A DNA stretch of 64,000 nt from Sporosarcina highlanderae. GTDB lineage: Bacteria > Bacillota > Bacilli > Bacillales_A > Planococcaceae. Shown here in pieces: positions 19,019-26,344 of the stretch. The notes below the pieces were generated by a model. That model had not been told where the DNA came from. It saw only the letters and a list, made by a program, of their open reading frames with translations, and ran no database searches. Position 1 is the stretch's first letter, and every line of letters starts with the position of its first letter. The position numbers and the translations under genes are program-made. The DNA is taken from assembly GCF_030433715.1 (NCBI RefSeq), contig NZ_JAROCC010000009.1, forward strand, positions 62,001-126,000. The letters are read 5' to 3'.

Positions 19019-20134
19019 ATGACTAATGAAACCTATTTTTATAAATTCTTAGAACCATTCACGAAAGAACTATCTGAAGTTGCACGTGAATTAGAGTCAA
19101 CTATTTTTACTAGTCCAAGAATAATGTTGACACATTCCCGAAGTTTTGTAGAGAACATTATTCGGTTGGTAATCAAAGATGAAAAGATTGAAATTAATGA
19201 ACGTGCGACATTCTTGGAGCAATTGGTTATTTTAAATGAGGAAGGTTATTTGCCAAATGATGTTCGGGATGCCCTTCACTCCATACGTCAAATAGGCAAC
19301 CTGGCAGCACATGAAGTCAGGCCATTCCGTTTCTCGGAAGCATTACTTACATGGGAGAACTTATATGTCGTTGTAAAGTGGTTTGTCGAAGTTTATGTAT
19401 CATTTGAATTAGACATTCCGGAGTATAAGGATCCAACACCGCAAAAAGATACGACTTATGATACATCTGAGATTGAGTTGCGTCTACAAGCAATGGAGAA
19501 GTTGCTTAAGAATGCGATGGAATCATCAGGGGGAGCAGATATCCAAACTGAACCGCGCAAGCAGTCTACCACAGTTACATTGCCGGGTTATACCCCAATA
19601 CGAAGTATCACTTACAAGGGAGAATCGATTGAAATTCCTTACTTCCTAAGGGATGTATTTTTGCTTCCACAGCGCTTCGATAAGTCAGAAAAGTTTTTAA
19701 TTCGATTGGGAGCCGAGCAACAGGCTCGAATTATGAGTGAGTTGCCAAGTGATTTAGAAGGTCTATATAAACAAGTAAAAAGTTTCAGCGAAAAGAATGA
19801 TGGTATCTTATTCAATGAGTTAAAGGTATTTATTGAGGAGGAAAAAGCAAGAAGAGAGGTAAAATTGCAACGTCCCGGTGAGCTTTTCTTTTTCTACAAA
19901 GAACGTCATATTATCGTGACGGAAGAAATTGCACAAATTTCATTTGGTGAAGATGAAATCTCAGTTAGACCAAGCCTATTGCGCCAACTGAAGGCCGATC
20001 AAATTGAAAAAGTGGGCCAACTGCCGAGTGAATTGGCGATACTTGCAAAATATGAGCATGTAGGGATTAAAACGATTGAGAGTTTGTTTGAACAACTGGA
20101 ACGAAAACAGCAAGGTGTGTTATTAAAGGCATAG
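19019..20134 (+). CDS. DUF4145-like protein, unknown function
   Basis: 371 residues with GAGAGGATGATAG before the ATG. The N-terminal 130 residues resemble the DUF4145/HEPN-like helical domain found at the start of some type I restriction R subunits and in stand-alone defence-island genes; the hallmark stretch is IRQIGNLAAHEVRPF near residue 90. The middle is a low-complexity linker and the C-terminal 180 residues are unrecognised. A gene for a 505-residue protein follows 42 bases downstream in the same direction, so they are probably co-expressed. Whether the pair is a defence module is inference from location next to BREX. Confidence 0.65.
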   Translation: MTNETYFYKFLEPFTKELSEVARELESTIFTSPRIMLTHSRSFVENIIRLVIKDEKIEINERATFLEQLVILNEEGYLPNDVRDALHSIRQIGNLAAHEVRPFRFSEALLTWENLYVVVKWFVEVYVSFELDIPEYKDPTPQKDTTYDTSEIELRLQAMEKLLKNAMESSGGADIQTEPRKQSTTVTLPGYTPIRSITYKGESIEIPYFLRDVFLLPQRFDKSEKFLIRLGAEQQARIMSELPSDLEGLYKQVKSFSEKNDGILFNELKVFIEEEKARREVKLQRPGELFFFYKERHIIVTEEIAQISFGEDEISVRPSLLRQLKADQIEKVGQLPSELAILAKYEHVGIKTIESLFEQLERKQQGVLLKA

Positions 20135-20176
20135 CGACTTCTTTTCAACAGATAGAATCAATTGTGAGGGATCATT

Positions 20177-21694
20177 ATGTTAAAGTCCAAGGAATTTGAT
20201 CTTTATAGTTCTGCAAGGGAAGGTTTTATTCAGAGCGATTACGAATTTTTGACCGAGTTAGTAAGTCTGTCTCATTTGGGAATTAAAAAAGGGGAGAAAA
20301 CAGCAAAGTTCCATGATTCATCTATTCGATTATTAAACTATATAATCGATACTGAAAATGCTTCACTTGCTTTATTACTTACAAAGACTTTATATGAAAT
20401 TCAAGAGAATGCTAAATTTCATCTGACAGCTAATGCAACGAATGTTAGACAACTATGTGAGCTAATCTTAATCCAATTTAGTAATTCAAAAGCAGAGATT
20501 TACTATTATGTTATGTGTTTGCTAAATTACTATGAAAATTCGTCAATAGTTTACAGTAATATTGGTTCCATACTTCCTGAGAAAATAAAGGAAATGGATG
20601 GAAACCTTTATGAATGTTATGACCTATCCTTGGCTGTAGAATTATTACATAGCTATTTAATAATTGATTTCAAAAAGGTTCAGCCCTTGTTTTCAGATAT
20701 ACTCTCAGATTGGGATCGTTTTGAAAAAGGTATGTCGGAGGCGGACTTCTCAAAACTATTGTGGTATGCATTTATTTTGGAACAAGATGAACTGTTAGAG
20801 GTCATTATTAACGATTATTCCAATCTATTAAACACCGATTTGTGGTCAAATCGATACTATCGTTATATTAAACGAAATTTAACAAATGGTAAGGTAATGG
20901 ACGATGAAAAGTTTCACCGTGCTATTGAAAGATTTAAAAAGGATAAGGCATTTTCAATAAAGGAAAAAGAAGTGATAGTAAAGTGTATACATTCTTTCGT
21001 AGAAGGCAGTCAAAATAAAGATTTTAAAAATAAGGTAAGTAAAACTATAATAACCAAAAGCGTAATTAAGTTGGCAGCATGCAATGTTCCACCTAATATA
21101 ACATTAGCAGATATCAAACATACTATTGATATTGAACTGGCTGTCTATGAAAATGAGAGAATGCAAAAGATGATTAGAACGATTGCTGTTAAGGCATTAA
21201 CCGATAGTAAAAAGACAGCTTACTTCGTAAATAAACGAACTATAGAAAAGATAAAGGCAAACGCTAAAGACGGGTTTGTTTTGATTGAAGACAAATCAGA
21301 AATGACATCTATAGATAAATTAAATGACAAGGTGTTAGAGGGAACACGGATTGAAGATGAGGGAATATTCAATTGGCCATCAACAGAAGTATCGGGATTC
21401 AGCTTGGCATCGGAAAACGAATTCAATGGCCTAAATGAGAAAAGTGCATTGCGCAAAATGGGCTATCACATTACTGATTCAACAAGGGAAAAGAGATGGG
21501 AAGCATTACAACGGGCCGTTCCCGCCTTAGGATTAAAAAGGGTAGCTTATACAATCGCCGGGTTCGTGAAGATGAGAAAAGGCCGGAAAAATGGCCATGA
21601 GATATTTAAAAATGGAATTGAAGAATGGGAATATGATCTTAAAAGGTTAAAGAAAACGTATTATAAAAAGGATTTTAAGTGGCCTAAGACTTGA
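20177..21694 (+). CDS. Large helical protein with WEYDL-type C-terminal module, unknown
   Basis: 505 residues; start ATG 20177 behind GAGGGATC. Residues 1-300 look like an all-helical repeat scaffold without catalytic motifs. The last 75 residues (SALRKMGYHI...REKRWEALQRAV...KMRKGRK...EEWEYDLKRLKKTYY) resemble a tail module that I recall at the end of many Firmicute helicase and restriction-type proteins; this is memory, not a search. It follows the DUF4145-like gene after 42 bases, and a decayed hairpin repeat lies just after its stop. Confidence 0.6.
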   Translation: MLKSKEFDLYSSAREGFIQSDYEFLTELVSLSHLGIKKGEKTAKFHDSSIRLLNYIIDTENASLALLLTKTLYEIQENAKFHLTANATNVRQLCELILIQFSNSKAEIYYYVMCLLNYYENSSIVYSNIGSILPEKIKEMDGNLYECYDLSLAVELLHSYLIIDFKKVQPLFSDILSDWDRFEKGMSEADFSKLLWYAFILEQDELLEVIINDYSNLLNTDLWSNRYYRYIKRNLTNGKVMDDEKFHRAIERFKKDKAFSIKEKEVIVKCIHSFVEGSQNKDFKNKVSKTIITKSVIKLAACNVPPNITLADIKHTIDIELAVYENERMQKMIRTIAVKALTDSKKTAYFVNKRTIEKIKANAKDGFVLIEDKSEMTSIDKLNDKVLEGTRIEDEGIFNWPSTEVSGFSLASENEFNGLNEKSALRKMGYHITDSTREKRWEALQRAVPALGLKRVAYTIAGFVKMRKGRKNGHEIFKNGIEEWEYDLKRLKKTYYKKDFKWPKT

Positions 21695-21876
21695 ATTTTA
21701 TCTGGTGCCTGCATGAACCTTATTTAAGCCACTTGTATAATAGTATCCAATGTCAGATTCTCTTTGAATTGTCCCAGAAACTGGCACTCCTCAATTACTA
21801 CTTTCACCTCCATTAGTTCTTGTGATAGATTTAACTGTTGATTTTTTTGAAAAAATAATTAGGTAGGAGAAATTTA

Positions 21877-22257
21877 ATGCTTAAAGACTTAGAACCTGCA
21901 TATATTTCATTGTATATATCATTTAACCAGGTAGAAAAATTAGCAAAACAATTAATTGCAAAAGAAATAGGAAGGGTAGTACCAGTAAAAGTTGAAGGTG
22001 ATGACGATAAAGACGCGCTAAGAATACGCGTGGAAATTGATGATAGTTCATTATCGGATGACGAAGCAATATATCTATCGTCAAGAGGTTATTCTCTTGA
22101 ACAACCATATAGAAATGCACATTTTGTGTTGGAAGCATTAACTGAGGGGGTTCCATATGAAATTCTTCCTATGCTGGGGCACGACGATGAGGAGTTTGGT
22201 ACATACTTCTTGGTGGAGATTCCGTATCATTGGTACATTACTAGAGATTTAGAGTAA
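21877..22257 (+). CDS. Hypothetical acidic protein
   Basis: 126 residues with TAGGAGAAA upstream of the ATG. The sequence is acidic with strand-like segments (RIRVEIDD, YFLVEIPY) and no recognised domain. It is bracketed by decayed hairpin repeats, and its last codons overlap the antisense remnant of a yvrJ gene. Confidence 0.5.
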   Translation: MLKDLEPAYISLYISFNQVEKLAKQLIAKEIGRVVPVKVEGDDDKDALRIRVEIDDSSLSDDEAIYLSSRGYSLEQPYRNAHFVLEALTEGVPYEILPMLGHDDEEFGTYFLVEIPYHWYITRDLE

Positions 22258-22300
22258 TTGAAAATCCTATATCCTGTATGAAAGTTAGCCATTGTTCCAT
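22241..22300 (-). pseudogene. Truncated yvrJ-family remnant
   Basis: On the minus strand an ATG behind GGAGGAG opens a 19-residue frame starting MEQWLTFIQDIGF, nearly identical to the start of the intact YvrJ protein at 44166-44294 (MEQWLTFIQQIGF). Beyond residue 13 it diverges and stops. The sequence match and the retained ribosome binding site mark it as a fragment of a second yvrJ copy. Confidence 0.65.
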
Positions 22301-22391
22301 TTGGAAATATCTCCTCCATTATTACTTTTGGGTACTAAGTTCTCATTAAACTCTGAATTGTTTTAGATCCCGGTAGCATTTTCAATAAATT

Positions 22392-22426
22392 TGCCGGATT
22401 TCACTAATTGTTGAGGTCTGGCTTTT
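22392..22426 (+). terminator. Intrinsic terminator, second related copy
   Basis: GCCGGATTTCA and TTGAGGTCTGGC form the stem, followed by TTTTATT. It matches the copies at 18861 and 23426. Confidence 0.6.
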
Positions 22427-22483
22427 ATTGTTAATTCTTGGGTCTGCAAATATATAATAGTATGTAACTCTTGATTTTTATAT

Positions 22484-22582
22484 GGTAATGATACGTTTGA
22501 AGATCGAAAACTGGCTTATGTCGCAACAAGTCGTGCCTTACATGAATTAGTTGTAATTTATGATGGCGAAAAATCGATATGA
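22484..22582 (+). pseudogene. Remnant of the C-terminus of a superfamily I helicase
   Basis: An open stretch reads DRKLAYVATSRALHELVVIYD and stops shortly after. This is motif VI and the end of a UvrD/HelD-type helicase (pattern RKLxYVAxTRAxH). The rest of the gene is gone. It is not the same sequence as the helicase at 3-4679, whose motif VI reads NVAVSRAKDQLWV. The surrounding 410-base gap otherwise holds only a hairpin repeat and a terminator. Confidence 0.65.
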
Positions 22583-22711
22583 AATCCAAAGATACTTAAA
22601 AAACTGCACCGGCTCTTTCTTACTATCTAAGGGGCGGTGTGAGTTTTCAAGCCCCATGTACTATAGATAGTAGTGTGCACAAATTATTACTATATTCAGG
22701 GGGCCAACAAA

Positions 22712-23416
22712 ATGGCAAATAATTTTCAACCATTACATTGTGTCGTCGAAAGTGAAAATTTAGAGTTAGGGAAGGATTTCGTAGTAGTTTCAATGCATTG
22801 TATGAGTAACGATTCTCTTGATTGGGATGAAGATTTGGAAGAAGATTATTCAGACGGGCAAGATTTTGATGAATTGGAGTTAGTTGATAAAAAGTGCGGC
22901 ATAGATAGCTTGGAATATTTTCGTTCCAAAAAGATTAAAAATGGACACAAGCAATTATTAAAAGTGGAACTTGAAAAACTTGGTTTTGAGTATTACATTC
23001 ATGAAACGCCTTTTATTCCCAATTCCACTTTTTACTTGCCGAGGCAACCTATCGATTTAAATGCTGCGTATACGTTTGGCCTTGGGGTTGTTCAAATTCT
23101 TCGCGGTAAGTATAAAGGCGAATTCATGTTATATAACTATGAGAAATATGATGCAGCCGATTTAGTGGAAGAGGATAAGCATGATGAACAAATGAGACTA
23201 CGTATTTACTTTCAATATAAGAACCCCTTTGCTTACTTCGATAAGTATGTTTATGAGCTGATTGATAACAATGTTTATCTTGCGGATATACTAATTGTGA
23301 AACGTAAACAATATATGTTGGATTTTTTCTTAACCGTTGCTGCTTATCATCGGGAGAAAGAAGAAGGTAGCATACATATTGATACGGCGCGGATGATTCG
23401 GGGGATGAAACTATAG
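22712..23416 (+). CDS. Hypothetical protein with acidic stretch
   Basis: 234 residues from ATG 22712, preceded by CAGGGGGCC; a GTG at 22673 would add 13 residues but lacks a ribosome binding site. An Asp/Glu-rich segment (DWDEDLEEDYSDGQDFDELEL) occupies residues 39-60, and an aromatic-rich C-terminal half follows. No domain is recognised. It sits between two copies of the related terminator/promoter module at 22392 and 23426. Confidence 0.55.
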   Translation: MANNFQPLHCVVESENLELGKDFVVVSMHCMSNDSLDWDEDLEEDYSDGQDFDELELVDKKCGIDSLEYFRSKKIKNGHKQLLKVELEKLGFEYYIHETPFIPNSTFYLPRQPIDLNAAYTFGLGVVQILRGKYKGEFMLYNYEKYDAADLVEEDKHDEQMRLRIYFQYKNPFAYFDKYVYELIDNNVYLADILIVKRKQYMLDFFLTVAAYHREKEEGSIHIDTARMIRGMKL

Positions 23417-23425
23417 TAATAAATT

Positions 23426-23463
23426 TGCCGGATTTCAATAATTATTGAGGTCCGGCATTTTTA
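23426..23463 (+). terminator. Intrinsic terminator, third related copy
   Basis: GCCGGATTTCAATAA pairs with TTATTGAGGTCCGGC, then a T-rich tract. It terminates the 22712 gene. This is the best-paired of the three related hairpins. Confidence 0.75.
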
Positions 23464-23586
23464 TTTAGATGCGAATCTGAAAATATATAATAGTAAGTCA
23501 GTGGCGGTGGTTATATGGTAAAATTAAACTACTATTAACTAATAGGTGTAATGGTACTTCCAAACTACAAAAAAGGGGGGGGAGCA

Positions 23587-23778
23587 ATGACAGGTGAAAA
23601 AAGGGTCGTTACAGCCGTAATAAGGAAAAATACCAATTTGATGCATATCGATAGGTACAACCCAAATAGTAGTGTCATGTTTCAGGCACAAAAGGAAATT
23701 GAAAGAATTGGGAATAGGGTTGATAAGGTTATTATTGAGACTTCAAATAGTACCTATATTATTAAGTGGGATGAGTGA
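23587..23778 (+). CDS. Small hypothetical protein
   Basis: 63 residues from ATG 23587 behind an unusually long purine tract AAAAAAGGGGGGGGAGCA, which is the likely ribosome binding site. No domain is recognised. It follows the third terminator/promoter module (TATATAATAGTA near 23480), as other small genes of this zone do. Confidence 0.45.
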   Translation: MTGEKRVVTAVIRKNTNLMHIDRYNPNSSVMFQAQKEIERIGNRVDKVIIETSNSTYIIKWDE

Positions 23779-23892
23779 AGTTTGGCTATGTTCCTGGATT
23801 TGATGGCGGAGGAGATGTGGATGTGATGTGCCAGGCATTTTTTGAACGTGTTGCACTGCACTATGGAGAAATTTTGTTTAGGAGGGTTTAAT

Positions 23893-24000
23893 ATGAAAAT
23901 AAATTGGCTTGAAATAAAGGATTTTAGATCAATTAAGGATTCGGGTAGAATCTATGTCGATTCCAACATAACAGTATTAGCAGGGAAAAATAGATTTTGG
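23893..24000 (+). pseudogene. N-terminal remnant of an OLD/AAA-type ATPase
   Basis: ATG 23893 behind TTAGGAGGG opens MKINWLEIKDFRSIKDSGR...TVLAGKN, the classic start of OLD-family and related AAA_15/AAA_21 ATPases, where the next residues should be the ESGKS of Walker A. The match stops at AGKN; from there the DNA is the hairpin repeat that contains the group II intron. Translation of the start could still occur, but the ATPase is destroyed. Confidence 0.75.
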
Positions 24001-24009
24001 TACCAGGTT
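23998..24009. repeat. Left part of dispersed hairpin repeat, split by the intron
   Basis: TGGTACCAGGTT, the left arm of the hairpin repeat family. It continues at 25939 after the intron. Confidence 0.8.
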
Positions 24010-25938
24010 GAGCGACCGAGCAAGGTTGCAGCATATAGCGGGTGGGATTCCCGTCGGGTAAGAATTAGCCATTCGCCCGTAGCGAGTCTTGGAGGATGTG
24101 GGGTAACCTTCATCTTTAAGCGTAGACAGTTAGACGGCGGGCCGAAAGCCAAATGGTTGAAGGGATTGAGCTCCGAAATACCCAGTTAAGAAGGCTGATG
24201 TGTTAACCTGCGCAGAAAGCTACATCCTCACGGACGTAAATGGCAAGACCGTGAGGGCTTCTTCGGAGTCGGTGACCTTGGCACGTCGGACATTGATATG
24301 TTGTAGCAACTCGGGAGGTCCTATCGGTCTTTCCTCTTTGGAGAGTATGATGAGCCAAGCGATACAAAGCAAGGGAGTCAAATGCCGCATAGGAAGTCGG
24401 ATAACTGCGTAGTACCGAGGAAGCCGGGTAATTCTGGTGGAGGAAAGGCAGTTACCTTGTCGTAGCCCTTTGAAGGGAAACATTTACTACACACAGAGGT
24501 AGGGATATAAATGGAAACAAAACTAATAAGGATAGCAGAATTAGCGAAGGAGAAACCTGACCTAAAGTTCACATCTCTTGCACATCTTCTCAATGAAGAG
24601 AATCTAACACGATGTCATCATGCCCTCCCGTCAGGGAAGGCAACGGGAGTCCTCCGGACTACCAAGGAGGAATACGGGGAAAACCTCGCCGGAAATATCT
24701 CCGACTTAGTAGAAAGGATGAAGAAGAGGAGTTACAGACCAGTCCCCGTGAGAAGAGCATATATTGCAAAGCCAGGGACTGATAAGAAAAGACCCCTCGG
24801 TATTCCTGAGCACGAGGATAAAATAGTTCAACGTGGTATGGCAAAGATTCTAAATGCCATATATGAACCGTTATTCCTTGATTGCTCTTTTGGTTTCAGA
24901 CCTAATCGGAACTGTCATGATGCGATTAAGATTCTTAATGTGTATATCGAGAAAAGATATACGAACTTTATAGTTGATGTAGATATAAAGGGGTTCTTCG
25001 ACAACGTGGATCATGAATGGATGATGAAATTCCTTCAACACCGAATTGCTGATCCAGCATTCCTTCGAATCGTAGCCAGATTCCTGAAGGGTGGATACAT
25101 GGAAGAAGGAAAATTCTACAAAACGGATGTCGGTACTCCTCAGGGTGGTATCATTTCTCCGATTCTGGCAAATGTCTATCTCCATTATGTGCTTGATTTA
25201 TGGTTCGAAAAGGTTGTCCGCAAGTCCTGCAAAGGACATGCCTACATGGTAAGATACGCAGACGACTTCGTGTGCTGTTTCCAAAGTGAAACTGAAGCGA
25301 ATAACTTCTATAAAGCGCTTATTGAACGCCTTAGAAAGTTCAATCTTGAAATTGCAGAAGACAAGTCCAAAATCATCCCGTTTGGCAAATATGCAGAACG
25401 AAATTGCAAACGAAAAGGATGTAACAAACCTGATACATTCGATTTTCTTGGGTTTACCCATTACTGTAGCAAGAGTATAGACGGATTCTTCAGAGTGAAA
25501 AGGAAAACAAGTGCAAAGAAGGTTCGAGCCAAATTAAAAGAATGCAAGGAATGGCTAAAGGCAAACAGGACGACGGACATCCACTCGGTAATTACAAGAC
25601 TTCAAAGGTCTCTTAGGGGTTACTATAATTATTATTGTATAACCGACAATACACCACATGTTAGAAATTTCAAGCACAAAGTCAGAACCCTGTTCTTTAA
25701 ATGGATGAATAGAAGGAGTCAGAAGAAGTCGTTCAACTTCGAGAAATTCGACTTGTTTCTTAGAAGATACCCACTCCCTTTACCAAAGGTAAAGGTAAAT
25801 ATCTACGAACTAAGGGAAGAAATTAGCTATATTCTGTGAATTATAACAAGGAAGAGCCGTGTGCGTGAATAGCGCACGCACGGTTCTGTGAGGGGAAGGT
25901 GTCCAATTCCACATGGAAAAGGACCCGACCTACTCGAC
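24010..25938 (+). mobile_element. Group II intron encoding a reverse transcriptase
   Basis: The intron begins GAGCG at 24010 and ends CTACTCGAC at 25938. Domain V is evident at 25854-25888: GAGCCGT, a GTGCG/CGCAC stem, and ACGGTTC. Domain VI follows. The flanks rejoin into a perfect member of the hairpin repeat family, which fixes both splice points. AACCTG at 24205-24210 is complementary to the CAGGTT immediately 5' of the intron and is a good EBS1 candidate. The 5' end GAGCG departs from the usual GUGYG. Confidence 0.9.
24511..25839 (+). CDS. ltrA: Group II intron reverse transcriptase/maturase
   Basis: 442 residues; AGAGGTAGGG precedes the ATG. Reverse transcriptase blocks are present: KRPLGIPEHEDKIVQ, FGFRPNRNCHDAI, DVDIKGFFDNVDH, TPQGGIISPILANVYLH and the catalytic YADD near residues 249-252. 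A maturase X-like region with LRGYYNYYC follows. There is no HNH endonuclease domain at the C-terminus, so the enzyme is of an endonuclease-less class. It mediates splicing and retrohoming of its own intron. Confidence 0.92.
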   Translation: METKLIRIAELAKEKPDLKFTSLAHLLNEENLTRCHHALPSGKATGVLRTTKEEYGENLAGNISDLVERMKKRSYRPVPVRRAYIAKPGTDKKRPLGIPEHEDKIVQRGMAKILNAIYEPLFLDCSFGFRPNRNCHDAIKILNVYIEKRYTNFIVDVDIKGFFDNVDHEWMMKFLQHRIADPAFLRIVARFLKGGYMEEGKFYKTDVGTPQGGIISPILANVYLHYVLDLWFEKVVRKSCKGHAYMVRYADDFVCCFQSETEANNFYKALIERLRKFNLEIAEDKSKIIPFGKYAERNCKRKGCNKPDTFDFLGFTHYCSKSIDGFFRVKRKTSAKKVRAKLKECKEWLKANRTTDIHSVITRLQRSLRGYYNYYCITDNTPHVRNFKHKVRTLFFKWMNRRSQKKSFNFEKFDLFLRRYPLPLPKVKVNIYELREEISYIL

Positions 25939-25973
25939 CTCATTGAATTTAGAATTGTTTTATAACCTGGTAC
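25939..25973. repeat. Right part of dispersed hairpin repeat
   Basis: CTCATTGAATTTAG followed by AATTGTTTTATAACCTGGTAC and a run of six Ts. Together with 23998-24009 it makes one complete repeat with GGTACCAGGTT/AACCTGGTAC arms. Confidence 0.8.
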
Positions 25974-26074
25974 TTTTTTAAAATCTTGATAACTTTCAGG
26001 GGATTATTAGTTTTAGGAACGTATGTATGGTAAAGTGAAAGAGTAATAGAATAGGTGACTCAAGGGTGGTCGGT

Positions 26075-26158
26075 ATGACAGTATTTGAAGCGCTGATGCT
26101 TGCAATTTCATTCGCAGCATTAATCGTAGCAGTATCGTCGTCTAACCATAGAAAATAA
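26075..26158 (+). CDS. Holin-like small hydrophobic toxin, copy 1
   Basis: A 27-residue peptide MTVFEALMLAISFAALIVAV followed by SSSNHRK: one membrane helix with a basic tail. It matches the Firmicute putative holin-like toxin family of type I toxin-antitoxin systems. In this copy the GGGAGGTGG ribosome binding site found in copies 2 and 3 is deleted, leaving only GGTGGTCGG, so translation is probably poor. Confidence 0.75.
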   Translation: MTVFEALMLAISFAALIVAVSSSNHRK

Positions 26159-26198
26159 TCCATCCTTGAGTGGTGGCTCATAATGGATGGATTATTTT
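26157..26198. terminator. Terminator after toxin copy 1
   Basis: AATCCATCC pairs with GGATGGATT and has T-rich runs on both strands, so it can end the rightward toxin mRNA and the leftward antisense RNA. Confidence 0.65.
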
Positions 26199-26241
26199 AT
26201 CCAGCTTAGCTGATCCCTCTTGAAGGGAACCTGCTATTACA

Positions 26242-26277
26242 GACCGCCTAATGTTGGAGCATTAGGTGGTCCTTTTT
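26242..26277 (+). terminator. Second terminator of toxin cassette copy 1
   Basis: GACCGCCTAATG pairs with CATTAGGTGGTC, followed by CTTTTT. The same hairpin occurs in the other cassettes and alone at 50409. Confidence 0.75.
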
Positions 26278-26315
26278 AGTTTATTCATTTTCAACAACTA
26301 TATGCTGTTACCAGT

Positions 26316-26344
26316 ATTATAGTGCAGTTTATTGGTTAATACAA
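26316..26344 (-). promoter_or_regulatory. Antisense (antitoxin RNA) promoter, copy 1
   Basis: On the minus strand TTGTAT, a 17-base spacer and TATAAT point leftward into the toxin 3' region. The same arrangement is kept in copies 2 and 3. The -35 overlaps the end of the threonine aldolase gene, which is transcribed in the same direction. Confidence 0.65.

Noticed and set aside
22600..22660. CACCG...CGGTG hairpin before the 22712 gene considered as a riboswitch
   Set aside because: Only a short five-pair stem and no conserved aptamer elements.
24010..24500. Open frames in both strands at the 5' part of the intron
   Set aside because: This is the structured RNA of the group II intron, not coding sequence; frames here are chance.
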